Part shown: positions 43,460 to 54,915 of the stretch, piece by piece
Layout: each line of letters opens with the position of its first letter
Numbering within the stretch: position 1 is the stretch's first letter
Assembly: GCF_009017255.1 (NCBI RefSeq)
Contig: NZ_WBZB01000047.1
Span: 1 to 64,000, forward strand
Reading direction: 5' to 3'
DNA length: 64,000 nt
From: Alkaliphilus serpentinus
GTDB lineage: Bacteria; Bacillota; Clostridia; Peptostreptococcales; Natronincolaceae
Notes under the pieces: model-generated
The model's input: only the letters and a program-made list of their open reading frames with translations
Database searches by the model: none
Told to the model about the DNA's origin: nothing
Made by a program: the position numbers and the translations under genes

Positions 43460-43873
43460 TCAAATAAACTCAATATCCATATCTTCATCCAGTTTCCCTG
43501 ATATTTGCTTTTCAATATGTCCATTAAACCTCATATCAATTCCGCCTTTGGCAACCACGAAATTCTTTCGATCCAGATTATATAACAAATCTCTTGGCGT
43601 GGTGTACTCATCCTCATAACCATTAAAAAGATTGTATGCAAGTCTTACCAAAGACTTGCTACTGGAACACAAATCCACTTCTCCATTTGTTAGAACTTGC
43701 GGATTTATTTCGTGATTTTTAAAATCGTAGATATTCTGACGCTTCATAAATAAATCTTCGTTTCCGCCAATAATATAAAAGAGTGACATCCTCTCCAAAT
43801 CACTTGGATGTGTTTGATCTTTTAGTATCATATTTTGAAAATTATAAGCATGATCTTCATTTAAAAAATACAT
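43460..43873 (-). CDS. DUF6075-family protein
   Basis: 137 residues. NEDHAYNFQNMILKDQTHPS, LERMSLFYIIGGNEDLFMK, SSSKSLVRLAYNLFNGYED and LLYNLDRKNFVVAKGGIDMR match the DUF6075 pattern common in Clostridial conjugative elements. It is a soluble protein of unknown function. AAGGAGG precedes the ATG. It lies 13 bp after the DUF3991/TOPRIM gene in the same unit. Confidence 0.78.
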   Translation of the reverse strand: MYFLNEDHAYNFQNMILKDQTHPSDLERMSLFYIIGGNEDLFMKRQNIYDFKNHEINPQVLTNGEVDLCSSSKSLVRLAYNLFNGYEDEYTTPRDLLYNLDRKNFVVAKGGIDMRFNGHIEKQISGKLDEDMDIEFI

Positions 43874-43886
43874 TGGCTACCTCCTT

Positions 43887-44849
43887 TCAAGGCTCCATTT
43901 CTTCTTCAATGTCCCTTTCCATTTCATATCCTATTACTGGTTCTCTTGCTTGACTTTGCTGTAGATTGCTTTTTATAGTTAGTAAATCTTCATTAAAATC
44001 CTTACCTGTTGGGCTATGCCTTAGAAGCTTGTAATTCTCATGGTACTTCTCATTAAACTGCTGACAAGCAAAATGCCCTGCTTCGTCATTGTCGAGGCAG
44101 AGCATAATTCTATTAATCTCTGGATGTAGTTTCAAATAATAATCTAATGCTCGATCAGCTACACCTCCAAGTGAAATCATATGATGTTCAAAAGATTCAA
44201 TCCCATGATATTGGAGCAAAGTTAAATAGCTCATCAGATCAATGGGTGATTCAAATACACATACCGTCGTGCTGCACCCCTCATAAGAAAAGGGAAATGC
44301 CTTATCAGAGTTTTTTACATCTCCTCGATAGGAACTCCCCCTAGTATTGGTACTGCGTACACTGGCGTATTTGGCTTCATGATTTTCATCATAGCCTACA
44401 AAGACACAGCTCCTTTGGGTATTCTCGTATAGCTTGTCTTGGCTGATAAAATCGTAAACAACTTCTTTATCAATACCTCTTGATTGTATGAGATAGGCAA
44501 TGACATGTTTGTAGGTATCATTTTTATCTGGTAATACAAATGGTTCTTTTACCTCATCATTCAATTTAGGTCTTGGTGTAAAATCATTTTTTTCTGTACC
44601 CAGAAGTGTATAGATTGCATCCACCCAATTCTTACCTTCCATTTCCATGACAAATTGAATAGGCCCACCGCCTGCATCTTTTGAAAACCAATTCCATTTG
44701 GCACCCGTTGCATCGATATAAAGCCCGCCATAATCTTTGACTTTATAGGAATTGCCCACTTTCTTGAGATTTAGACCTAACTGCTCCGCATATGCAATCA
44801 GGTTAATATTGTTGGCTTCATTTATTTCAGCTTCTGTAAATCGTTTCAA
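43887..44849 (-). CDS. DUF3991/TOPRIM primase-like protein
   Basis: 320 residues. N-terminal domain with NLIAYAEQLGLNLKKVGNSY and GAKWNWFSKDAGGGPIQFVM (a DUF3991-type DNA-binding region), then a TOPRIM domain: VCVFESPIDLMSYLTLL near 197 (Glu) and IMLCLDNDEAGHFACQQF near 250 (D-x-D). Proteins of this kind accompany conjugative relaxases and may prime or process the transferred strand. The start is TTG with GAGGGG upstream. Catalytic residues are intact. Confidence 0.85.
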   Translation of the reverse strand: MKRFTEAEINEANNINLIAYAEQLGLNLKKVGNSYKVKDYGGLYIDATGAKWNWFSKDAGGGPIQFVMEMEGKNWVDAIYTLLGTEKNDFTPRPKLNDEVKEPFVLPDKNDTYKHVIAYLIQSRGIDKEVVYDFISQDKLYENTQRSCVFVGYDENHEAKYASVRSTNTRGSSYRGDVKNSDKAFPFSYEGCSTTVCVFESPIDLMSYLTLLQYHGIESFEHHMISLGGVADRALDYYLKLHPEINRIMLCLDNDEAGHFACQQFNEKYHENYKLLRHSPTGKDFNEDLLTIKSNLQQSQAREPVIGYEMERDIEEEMEP

Positions 44850-44852
44850 AGC

Positions 44853-45113
44853 TTAACACCCCTCATCCATATCACTAAAATTCATTGTTTCAATATCTCC
44901 GTCAAATGTTTTAATCACTCTTTTTAGCACATCAATTTTTTCATCTTCTTCTGTGGCAAGTTCAAGTTGTTTATGATGAAGTAAAAAAGATTTAATGCCC
45001 TGGTCCATAATATAGCTTTTAATCTTTTCCTTTGCCTCACCTGTTGCACCAAGTATCCATGTAATGGTTTCAGCGTTATTTTCTCGTATTTGTTCTGTTC
45101 TATTTTGATTCAT
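44853..45113 (-). CDS. Small unknown protein, paralogue of the 45835 gene
   Basis: 86 residues from ATG at 45113 (GGAGG, 8 nt). The segment IMDQGIKSFLLHHKQLEL followed by KIDVLKRVIKTFDGD lines up with VEKLGIQAFFTSIDALDV and RIKALKEVIEAKAKS of the gene at 45835-46083, suggesting a diverged duplication. Helical and acidic. No family is recognised. Confidence 0.6.
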   Translation of the reverse strand: MNQNRTEQIRENNAETITWILGATGEAKEKIKSYIMDQGIKSFLLHHKQLELATEEDEKIDVLKRVIKTFDGDIETMNFSDMDEGC

Positions 45114-45125
45114 CAATAATTCCTC

Positions 45126-45833
45126 CTAAAGTTCGATTTCTTCATCCACTGAAGTATATTCAACCTGATTTTCTTCAGCTGCTGATAATTTTATAGGTTC
45201 ATAATTTGCAACATCCATTCTGTCGTTTGGTAATACGCCATTTTCAGCCATAGAGCTAAAGCTATAACCACCCACAATAATATGATCTAATACTTTAATA
45301 TCTAAAGGTCTAAAGATATCGACAATCCGTTGTGTTAAAGCAATATCTTCACTAGAAGCTTTTAAACTGCCCCCGGGATGATTGTGCGATAGCATGATGC
45401 TACTGCAATCATTTGCAAGAGCCATTTTTAGAATATCTCTTGGGTATACAACGGCCATATTGGTAGTTCCTTGTGATACTGTTCTAAGCTCTATGATGCT
45501 GTTGCTGTTATCTAAAAAGGCAACCAAGAATCTTTCCTTATCTTTCACACCACCAAGTAGAGATGCAAAGTATTTCCCTGAATCATTAGGCGATTTAAAG
45601 GTTATTTTCTCATTCTCCTGATCTAGCTTAAGCACATTGTAAGAAGCAATGAATTCATTTAGCTTATTGATTTTTTCAAGCTGTCTGTAACTGGGTTCAA
45701 CAACACCAGGATGTTCTAAGATATTAAAAGGATTGTTTTCTTTTGCATAACTTTTTAATTTACTCATTGGAATACCAGTCAATTTATTTAAGCTTTGAAA
45801 AAAGCTATCTGAGTATTTTGTTTTCGTTGCCAT
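45126..45833 (-). CDS. RadC-like JAB-domain protein
   Basis: 235 residues. After a helical N-terminus comes a RadC/JAB domain: ERFLVAFLDNSNSIIELRTV, SIMLSHNHPGGSLKASSEDI (JAMM metal-binding H-x-H...D near 146) and VLDHIIVGGYSFSSMAENG. RadC-type JAB proteins are widespread on plasmids and ICEs; their role is unknown despite the name. GGAGGG precedes the ATG. Confidence 0.88.
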   Translation of the reverse strand: MATKTKYSDSFFQSLNKLTGIPMSKLKSYAKENNPFNILEHPGVVEPSYRQLEKINKLNEFIASYNVLKLDQENEKITFKSPNDSGKYFASLLGGVKDKERFLVAFLDNSNSIIELRTVSQGTTNMAVVYPRDILKMALANDCSSIMLSHNHPGGSLKASSEDIALTQRIVDIFRPLDIKVLDHIIVGGYSFSSMAENGVLPNDRMDVANYEPIKLSAAEENQVEYTSVDEEIEL

Positions 45834-45834
45834 A

Positions 45835-46083
45835 TTACTGCCCTCCTTCCAATGCTTCTAATGATTTTGCTTTAGCTTCAATCACTTCTTTAAGTGCCTT
45901 GATTCTGTCTTTTTCAACTTCTTCAACATCCAAAGCATCAATACTTGTAAAGAATGCCTGAATACCTAGTTTTTCTACCGCTCTTGTCACTTTCTTTTCT
46001 GAGCTTTCCGAAAGCTCCAGAACCTCACACATCAACTCAATGACGTTTTCTTGTTTGATATTTTGAATTATTTGTCTAGTCAT
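45835..46083 (-). CDS. Small unknown helical protein
   Basis: 82 residues from ATG at 46083 with GGAAGGAG upstream; the longer open frame to 46122 has no ribosome site. VIELMCEVLELSESSEKKVT and VEKLGIQAFFTSIDALDV resemble the gene at 44853-45113. It precedes the RadC-like gene by 1 bp. Confidence 0.6.
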   Translation of the reverse strand: MTRQIIQNIKQENVIELMCEVLELSESSEKKVTRAVEKLGIQAFFTSIDALDVEEVEKDRIKALKEVIEAKAKSLEALEGGQ

Positions 46084-46126
46084 TAAATTCAACTCCTTCC
46101 ATTTAAAAACCAGGGGTTTCACCCTG

Positions 46127-47608
46127 CTAAACTGTCATTTCTTCGTCATCTTCAACGATTACTTCTTCATTAAAATCTTCTTCACTCACTACGATACCAT
46201 CATCTCCTTTATCCATATCTAGTTCAGCATTAAGCTCGAATTGCCGCTTTAGCTTCAGTGCTAACTCTTCCTCATACATAAATGGTTTCTCCCACTCTTC
46301 CTTGGACTGGGTCATGTTTCTTTCATACTCATCAATCTGGCTTTCTGTTTTTTCAATGCGCTTTTCAAGCCCATCCAAAAGGTTTTCAAGCCTGACCATA
46401 TTACCGTGAGGACTATCTCCAAATTCAACTTCATATTTCTGCTCTGCATGAAGGATCATCTTAGACTGACCAAAAAAATTGTTCTTTAGAATTAAGAGGT
46501 CGAAGCCATTAAATGTACCTATATGGGCTTCTTTATCTGGTTCAATCCTTGAAAGTAACATTTGAAGATAAGTTCCGGCTTTTTCCCTTTCATCAAAGAA
46601 CTTGCCATCGATATTGATTTGAAACTCTTCTGCCTTATTCATATCTCGTCTACTGATGTCTTTAATCAATCCTTCAAGACGCTGTTTTGCCTGTTGAATC
46701 AGCTTTGGATATTTGTAAGTGAAATTATCCTCCATAGCATACCTTCTACTGTTATATTCAGACTTTAAAATGCTTAAACGGCTGACTTCGTTATCAATAT
46801 CCATCTTTTCTTTAATTAAAGGATTGCCTGTTGCTAGGGCTTTAACTTCTGCAAAAGATAATACTGTTTCATCAATATCCTCTGCATTTCTTGCTACGGA
46901 TTTACTAGTCATGATTTGACTGATGAATCGCTGTTTGTTCTCGACAATTTGCCACAAATAGCTGTCAAATGTTGATTTTGTCACGTATTTATAGATGTTT
47001 AAAGCTTCATTTTGATTGCCTTGTCTTAGGATTCTTCCTTCTCGCTGCTCCAGATCACTTGGCCGCCATGGGCAGTCTAAATGATGAAGAGCAATTAAGC
47101 GGTCCTGTATATTAGTTCCAGTCCCCATCTTGGCAGTTGAACCAAGGATAATACGTTTGTTACCACTACGCATATCTGCAAATAGAGTTTCTCTTTGAGC
47201 TTCACTGTTGTCATCATGTATAAAGCAAACCTCTTTTTCTGGAATACCTCTCTTTATCAATTCTTCCTTGATATAAGGGTATACAGAAAAACGCCCATCT
47301 GTATTAGGCGTTCCTACATCACAAAATATGATTTGTGTTCCTTTAAAAGCATCACTCTCCTGATATTCTTCAAACACTTTATCAATACACTGATTGACTT
47401 TACTATCCGGTTCATTTGGTGCTTCATCATAAAGAAGCCTCGGATCAAGTCCTAGAAGTCTTGCTTCATTGGTAATCTTAAGCATATTATCAATTCTTGG
47501 ATCAACCATACCATTTCGAATATTACTTGCCCTTTCAACAAAGCTTTCCATGATTTCTTTTGTAAAATCACTGGACTCAGCTGAAATCAACTTATGTTTG
47601 TCTCCCTT
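46127..47608 (-). pseudogene. Giant methylase/helicase gene, 3' fragment
   Basis: About 490 codons encoding the second helicase lobe: IIFCDVGTPNTDGRFSVYPY, RIILGSTAKMGTGTNIQDR and LEQREGRILRQGNQNEALNI (SNF2-type motifs V and VI), then a long coiled, charged C-terminal tail. It continues in frame from the 5' fragment at 49311-54923; the two are separated by an insertion sequence. Removing the IS and one copy of the 12-bp repeat restores PIPKLKGDKHKLISAESS without frameshift. A TTG at 47590 with AAAGGGAG upstream might still allow translation of this half. Confidence 0.85.
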
Positions 47609-47620
47609 TAATTTAGGAAT
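47609..47620. repeat. Target site duplication, left copy
   Basis: TAATTTAGGAAT, identical to 49299-49310 on the far side of the IS. Confidence 0.85.
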
Positions 47621-49298
47621 TAGGTTGTTGCAAAACGCTACAACCGTTTATAACACAGTGTTTATCTAGTTGAAACAGCATGTTTTTCTCCATTTTGGGT
47701 ATAAAAAGCATATAAACCTGTGCATAACTCCCACGCAATACACAGCCCCCAAGAAAGGAGAAAAACGATGCTGAATACCGCTTGTAAACAGATCTCTTAT
47801 TTCGAACTTAGTCACGAAATAGATGAGCTCACTTCTGATAATTCAGTTATCCTATTTGATTTGTTTGATAATTATGTTGATCTCAAAAGTTTGATCCCTT
47901 TATCATTCTATCGAGCATACTATCCATACGCTGGTAGAAATCGTGACTTTCCTCTTGAAGGCATGATCAAGGCTTTAATTGTCTCTGATCTGTTAGGGTT
48001 GCCTTCGACAGCTTTACTCATTTCTTTCATTAAGTTTTCAGCCGAGTTCCGCAAATTCCTAGGATTTTCACGTGTACCTCACAAATCACAGTTTTCAAGA
48101 TTTAAGTCCCAGTTTTACGATGAAATCAAGAAGATGTTTCACCACACTGTTGATTTTACGGATAGTCTCGCCTACGACTGTGATGAATTTAAATCTCAAA
48201 TATTAATAACGGATACAACTGGCTTTGAACTTTTTGTAAAAGAAAACAATCCAAAATTCTTTGAAAATATCTTAAAAACATCTAAAATACTTGCCAAGAC
48301 ATACCCTGACAATAAAAACTTTGATCCCATCAAGCATGCACAAAGTAAGATGCCTAAATGCAGCGTTGCCAATCCTGATGCAAAATTGGCCTTTTTAAAT
48401 GGGCATTTCGGATATTTCAGAAAAGCCATATTATCGACTAATGGCTTCGGTTTGATTAGGGATATCAATTTCATAGACTCTGACAACACCCTTGAAACAG
48501 ATCTTACACCCCAACAAACCAAAGACTTATATGACTCCGTTTCATTGATTCCTGCTCTCGAAACGTACTTTCAGCTCCATCCCAATCACGATTATGATTT
48601 TTTTCTCGGAGATGCTGGTTTTGATAGCGATGACAACTATGCATATCTTTACAAGAAAGAGATCACACCTATCATTCCAATCAATCAGAGAAATCACTCA
48701 GAACTTCCACAACCCGGGTACGATGAAGATGGTGTACCAACATGCCCGCATGACCCAAATCTACCGATGAAATATACAGGCATCGTAAAAGGAAAGAACC
48801 GTTCCGACCGCATTCAGTACATATGTCCCAAAAGAACCTCTAAGATGACCAACGGAAAAAGTAAAGTGATATTAGAATGCGATAACCCATGTACAAAATC
48901 ACCATTTGGACGTATCAAGAACCTAACGATTCATCATAACTATCGCTACAATTCTGCAATGCCGAGGTCCAGCCACGAATGGATTGAACTTTACAAAATC
49001 AGAACTGTTTGCGAAAGGACTATTGCTCAGTTGAAATCAATGATTCAGATAAAAACAACAAATGTCAGAAGTACAATTTCTCTTCAAGCAAATGTCCTTC
49101 TGGCTGGGATTACTCAGTTAATTGCTTTTGTACTGCTGTATCATTCCAAAATCAAACATGGTAAACTCGCCATCAAGTCCCTTCTAAGATAATCCGATCT
49201 TTACCATACCTCTTTTTGACGTGCGTTTTTTTATGTGTATAAAACCGCTTTACTTTATTTAAGCTGTGGACAACTCCTTATTTTGTTTTGCAACTATC
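47621..49298 (+). mobile_element. IS1182-like insertion sequence in the helicase gene
   Basis: 1678 bp between two 12-bp direct repeats. Imperfect inverted ends share GTTGCAAAAC (47628-47637 on the left; complement at 49286-49295 on the right). It carries one transposase gene on the plus strand, opposite to the host gene. TGTGCATAA (47719-47727) and TGTGGACAA (49265-49273) near the ends resemble DnaA boxes with single mismatches. The family name rests on the transposase. Confidence 0.88.
47768..49192 (+). CDS. Transposase, IS1182-like (DUF772/DDE)
   Basis: 474 residues from ATG at 47768 (AAGAAAGGAG, 6-7 nt); an upstream GTG at 47720 lacks a site. The N-terminal DUF772-like domain shows YRAYYPYAGRNRDFPLEGMI and LLGLPSTALLISFIKFSAEF. 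DDE core: ILITDTTGFELF (D), FFLGDAGFDSDDNYAYLYKK (D) and RTVCERTIAQLKSMIQI (E). A cysteine-containing insert (YICPKRTSKM, ECDNPCTKS) lies before the last motif, as in IS1182/ISL-type enzymes. No frameshift or stop is seen, so it may be active. Confidence 0.85.
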   Translation: MLNTACKQISYFELSHEIDELTSDNSVILFDLFDNYVDLKSLIPLSFYRAYYPYAGRNRDFPLEGMIKALIVSDLLGLPSTALLISFIKFSAEFRKFLGFSRVPHKSQFSRFKSQFYDEIKKMFHHTVDFTDSLAYDCDEFKSQILITDTTGFELFVKENNPKFFENILKTSKILAKTYPDNKNFDPIKHAQSKMPKCSVANPDAKLAFLNGHFGYFRKAILSTNGFGLIRDINFIDSDNTLETDLTPQQTKDLYDSVSLIPALETYFQLHPNHDYDFFLGDAGFDSDDNYAYLYKKEITPIIPINQRNHSELPQPGYDEDGVPTCPHDPNLPMKYTGIVKGKNRSDRIQYICPKRTSKMTNGKSKVILECDNPCTKSPFGRIKNLTIHHNYRYNSAMPRSSHEWIELYKIRTVCERTIAQLKSMIQIKTTNVRSTISLQANVLLAGITQLIAFVLLYHSKIKHGKLAIKSLLR

Positions 49299-49310
49299 TA
49301 ATTTAGGAAT
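49299..49310. repeat. Target site duplication, right copy
   Basis: TAATTTAGGAAT, matching 47609-47620. Confidence 0.85.
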
Positions 49311-52300
49311 AGGTAATTTAAGCATATCTGCTGTTTTTACATCTGCCATGTTTTTAAATATAGTCATGAGCTCTGGTAAATTTGAGAACTTAGCAAATCT
49401 GCTTTTATAGCGATATCCTGTTCCTTCAGGTGCTAGTTCAAGACTTGAAACAACTTCTCCAAACTGTGCTGCCCATGCATCAAAGTGATGGATACCTCTT
49501 GCTTCAAGCTCCTTATTTTGAATATACCTTTGCATAACATACATTTCAGTCATGCTATTACTGATGGGGGTACCAGTCGCAAAGATGACGCCACGTCCTT
49601 GATTGATTTCTTGGATATACTGGGTTTTCATGAGCATATCCATGGATTTTTTACTACGTGTATTGGAGATTCCCGCAACATTTCTTATCTTTGAAAATAC
49701 AGCACAGTTCTTAAAATAATGAGCTTCATCTACATAAACACAATCTATTCCAAGTTCTTCAAAGTTAATCACATCATCTTTGGGGCTGTCGTGAAGTCGT
49801 TTGATTTCAGCTGTTAGTGAAAGCTTGAGCTTTTCCATCTGCTTGATACTCCAATTTTCACCATTACTCCTTTTTGCATCAGCAATAGCAGCAGAGATAT
49901 CATTGATCTGCCTATGAATCATTTCCTCCTGACGTTCTTTAGATACAGGAATTTTCTCGAACTGCGAGTGCCCCATAATAACAGCATCATAAGCGCCAGT
50001 AGCAATACGACTGACGAAACGTCTACGATTTGATTTTTGAAAATCTTTCTTTGTGGTGACAAGAATATTAGCCGATGGATAAAGCCTTAAGAACTCACTG
50101 CCGATATGCTGTGTTAAATGATTTGGTACAACAAGCACTGCTTTATTAATCAGTCCCAGTCTCTTTTGTTCCATACAGCTAGCAACCATTTCAAAAGTCT
50201 TACCTGCACCTACTGAATGGGCTAGAAGTGTACTCCCACCATAGATAATTCTTGCAATAGCAGCTGTTTGGTGTTCTCTTAATTTAATATCTGGATTCAT
50301 GCCTGGAAATTTCAAGTGACTGCCATCATATTCTCTCAGGCGGATATTGTTATAGTGCTGATTATAATAATTCACATACTTTTTACGTCTTTCTGGATCT
50401 TTGAAAAGCCATTCTTTAAAAGCCTGTTTTAATAAGGATTGCTTTTCTCTAGCCAGCATAGTCTCTTTTTTGTTGATGACATATTTTACACTTTCTCCAT
50501 CTTCAACACGATCCTTCACCGTAGAATTTCTAAGATTCAAGCTGTCTTCGATGATGTAATATGCATTAATTCTTGAAGTCCCATAGGTTTCTTTGGCTGA
50601 AATGGAATAGCCATCTAAGCCTTTATTCTCAACACCAAAGCTTGCATTGTAATTGTTGTAGTGCACTTTGATTTCATTTCTGCCACCGGTATTGTGATAG
50701 TATCTCGGTGTTTTCAAGGTCTCATAGATAAACTGCTCATAATCTGATGGTTCAATCCATGTGGTACCCAACCTTACATCAATATCACTGGCCTCAAGAT
50801 CAATGGGTTGTACTTTTTCTAGGGCTGGTACATTCTTTAAAAAGACTTCCGGATTCATATCCGCAAAGACCTTAGCAAATTTAAGCTTTTGTCTTACATC
50901 ACCTGAGAGATATTCATCAGCCGTTTCCCAACCTCTCAAAGGATCATTTTCATCATATTTTTCAGGGTTCAGATAGATGTCCTGTTCAAACTCTTTAATG
51001 ATGACCTCTGGTTCTTCATCATAAAGCTCAGCCATAAACGGAATATCTACCATACCTTTTTCATTTAAGGATGCTGATAATGCTTCAAATGCAGAATCTA
51101 CATTTGTTATGGCTTCATAAGGTTTAATCGTTCTTTTAGTAAACATGTCTGCCTTTGTGACATGATGATCTTCATCCTCCACTTCTAGAGAACATAAAAG
51201 TGGATAATCATTGTCATCACGGAAGGCACTGGCATTTGGTCTTGAAGTAATATAACCATGATTCTTCACAAATGTATCATAGAGTTGATTTAATTGATTT
51301 TGAGCCTTTTCAAGCGTTTCCTTAGTACAACCTTCCATTTGAAGTGTAATGATTTCTCTTGTTATTTCACGAATCGCCATCATGCCTTGAATCCGCTCAA
51401 GGGTTTTACCGGTATAATCCATTCGTCTCATCATAGAGTTTTCACGGTAATAAAGTTTATCATCAATAAAGGCATAACAGTAGTTCTTATACTTTGGATC
51501 AGCAGGGATATCATTGCTATCCTCTTTTTTTGCCTGCTCGTAATAGCCGATTTTAGCTTGAAGATGAGAGACTGCTTCAGATAAAGCTTCTTCCAGATTA
51601 AAGTTACTATCTGTATTTACACATGTCGTATAACGACTGTCTCTACCAAACATTCTTTCATCAAATATCATTTCACCAAGCATCATATGGGGATGGTCAA
51701 TGAAGTACTGATTGACGGGGACCCCATTTTCATTATCTGTAACTGATAGCCAAGTTGGTATTTCCACCGACCTGCGTTCTCTTTTTTTAAGAAAAAGAAT
51801 ATCTGCTGTTACATCAGTATTGGTATTTTCCTTAAATGCTGTATTGGGTAATCGTATTGCACCTATCAGCTCTGCTCTTTCAGCAATATACTTTCTGACA
51901 GCTTGATCTTTTTTGTCCATGGTTCCCTTACTGGTAACAAAGGCAATGATGCCACCAGGACGTACTTTATCTAATGTTTTTGCTAAGAAATAGTCATGGA
52001 TCATGAAGTTATGCTTATCATAAAGTCTGTCATATACTTTATAATTACCAAAAGGGACATTGCCAATGGCTACATCAAAAAAGTTATCTTCAAACTGTGT
52101 TTCTTCATAACCTTTAATTTGAATCTGTGCATTCTGATAGAGCTGTCTTGCAATACGACCTGATACATCATCCAGTTCAACCCCAAAGAGTTTTGACTTG
52201 TTCATAGAGTCAGGAAGGTGGGAAAAGAAATTACCAACACCTAAGGAAGGTTCCAAGATGTTCCCCTTTTTAAAACCAAACTGATCAAGTGCCTGATAAA

Positions 52301-53815
52301 TGCTTTGAATGACAACTGAAGATGTATAATGGGCATTGGGCGTTGAGGCTTTTGCACTATCGTATTCTTCTTGTGACAAGAGCTTCTTTAATTCAGCATA
52401 CTCATTGCTCCAGCCACTTGCCCCTATATCAAAAGCCCCTGGCATACCACCCCAACCTACATATCTGGCTAAGATGGATTGTTCTTTGTCAGTGGCCATT
52501 CGATTTTCTGCCTCAATAACTTTTAACGTTTTAATGGCTTCAACATTGGCTCTGAATTTTGTTTTTAACCCACCAATACCAATCTCATCTTCAGGTGAAA
52601 ATTGATAATTGATTTTTGTAGATTGTTCCTGGCTTTGCTTTTCATCTTCAACTGAACCAACGGATACAATGCCCCACTTTTCTTCTTCAGTCAGTGGTTT
52701 CTCATCAGGCAGAAAATCCAAAACAAAATCAACACTTTCTTTTCTGAAAATTGGATAACCAGTTTGCCCAGCAAAGGTTAAATCCATAAGAGATACAGCA
52801 TTGTTATCATAATCAATGGATTCGATTTGAAATTTCCTTCCCTCAATATCCACTTCCATGCCTACTTCTAAGGGGTATTCATGGAGATCCTCATCTTCTA
52901 GGTCCAATAAATCATCCGTTTCTGAAGGTGCTTCAATAATAATTTCATGACCTTTATCATCAAATATTGGTTCTTGATTCTCTTCATCAATATCCTCTGA
53001 ATAATAAGCCTTATAAACAATGTGGCCTTGCCTAGCAATATTTGATAACCAGTCTTTCAGAAAATCATTTAACTCATCTTCTAAATCAGGATTAACTAAC
53101 TCATCACCTTGATAGGCTGCATGATAGATTGCCATATTATCTTGCTGAAAGGTGGCTGCTATTAATGTCTTTTGATTATGGTCCACTATGAGTTCCATAT
53201 CTGGATCACTCATTAAATCTCCATTTTGCTCGTAATAGTGGGATAGAGAGATTCGATTCTCATAAAGCCTTTCAATAACAAGGTCCATAAAGCCAGGCGC
53301 TTTTAGCTTCATATACCGATAACGTCCGTTTAAGATTCCAGGAGCAATCTTCATTAACTTTTTATAATTCTCATGCCTAATTTTATTATCATCGTAACCT
53401 AAGTCAAATAATGATGGTTGATAGGCTGCCTTTCTTGTTGGTGGATTATCATTTTTATACCGAGGTTCAAAGTATTTACCATTAACAATTAAGGCATCAA
53501 TACCGGAAGCCACTTTAGCCCAAGACAAATGAATTTTTTTATCGTTTTTATAAATATCAATTGTAATCCCTTTACTATCGTGATTTTCAAACCCATTTAG
53601 ATCATCAGAAAATGTAACAGAACTACCGCCAGTACCATATTCATTTTTTAGAAAGTCTGCTTTTTCTTTTGCAGTATGTTCTTCTGAGAAGAAATCTACA
53701 ATCCGCTGTTTCCCACCTTCAAAGCCAGAACCTCTTAGTACTACCTTTTCAATAATTTCATCATCTGTTAGTTCCATTAAAAAAGAGCTGCGTTCTGGCA
53801 GCTCTAAATCTTTTG

Positions 53816-54187
53816 CTATCTCTCCTTGAAGATAATTTCTTGAAGAACGATCTCCTCCGCTCTCATTCTTATCATCTCTCTGTGATGATAAGTCTGATAA
53901 GTGTTGGTCGGGTCCTGAATGGGTTCTTCTTGTAGCATCTGGTCTTGAAGTTTCTCCATCCTCTCCCACGCTTCCTCGTTCACTTGATGCATCGGTGGAA
54001 GCAGTATCCCTTCGGTCACTAGATAATTGTACCGATTGATGTGTTCCTCTTTCAGATAATTCAACGCCATCTGCCCGTACTTCCCTAGCGGCTTCTTGTC
54101 GTAGCTTTCCTCCCTCGATACTTGAATCTGAGGATGATAAATCCCTTGTACTTCCTGATAACTGAGTTCCATGGGTTTCATTGACAT
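53816..54187 (-). CDS. TnpV-like protein nested in another frame of the giant gene
   Basis: 123 residues, same strand but different frame from the giant gene. LGKYGQMALNYLKEEHINRY, NYLVTEGILLPPMHQVN and MIRMRAEEIVLQEIIF match the pattern of the TnpV family (unknown function, named from Tn4451). The ATG at 54187 has a near-ideal Shine-Dalgarno, AAAGGAG, 5 nt upstream. The host frame over this stretch reads as a repetitive Ser/Asp/Arg/Gly linker, while this frame reads as ordinary protein, which suggests that this frame is under selection. It would be an overprinted gene. Confidence 0.65.
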   Translation of the reverse strand: MSMKPMELSYQEVQGIYHPQIQVSREESYDKKPLGKYGQMALNYLKEEHINRYNYLVTEGILLPPMHQVNEEAWERMEKLQDQMLQEEPIQDPTNTYQTYHHREMIRMRAEEIVLQEIIFKER

Positions 54188-54915
54188 TCACGCTCCTTTT
54201 TTCTTCTTTGATAGTCTTAATTTCTCTTTCGATTTCTCTTAGAATATGTTCTGAGATGGTACTTGTCAGATAGCCTAATCTTAGAGTTAATGCCTTTGAA
54301 TCAAAATCTGTTACTGTGCTAAATGGTTTCATATTACTTAGCTTAGGTTCTTCAATCCCTGAGCGAATGGCAGTCATATATTCTACACTATCCTTAAGCG
54401 ACTGCATAAACTGCCTTGTAACACCTTCAATGGGAAGTCCCGACAACTTGGTCTTAGACAATTCTTTTTCAAGTCCTTGCTGAATATCTGAAGTATAAGC
54501 GAGGACTGATTCATGAGTTCGCCGTGTAATCCATTCTGACAGGGTATTTGCTTTAAAATTTTCTAGTAATTGTGATTCTAATGCTTCATTTAATCGCCAA
54601 ACTTTGGGAATAGTATGTGGCTGACCATGGGTATCTTCAATATCAAATAAGTATTTTAGTTTCAAATAAGCACTTTGATCATCAAAGACCGCAATACTCT
54701 TAGCCCCTCTATTAATCCACCTGCCAATGCGACGGTTCCAGATTTCCATATCTGCAACTAAAGTAGCCTCAGGTCTTTGGGCATATATAAGTACGGCGTT
54801 ATTAAAACTGTGCTTATATATCCTTGCATGAAAGGTTAAAAAGTCTTTCCATGATTGCTCATCTTGCATGATTTCCTTCAAGATGTAGTCATAAATTTCC
54901 TTGATTTCTGTCAGT

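Noticed and set aside
48196-48522. 108-residue minus-strand ORF inside the IS1182-like transposase
   Set aside because: Antisense to an intact DDE transposase with clear motifs; no ribosome site.
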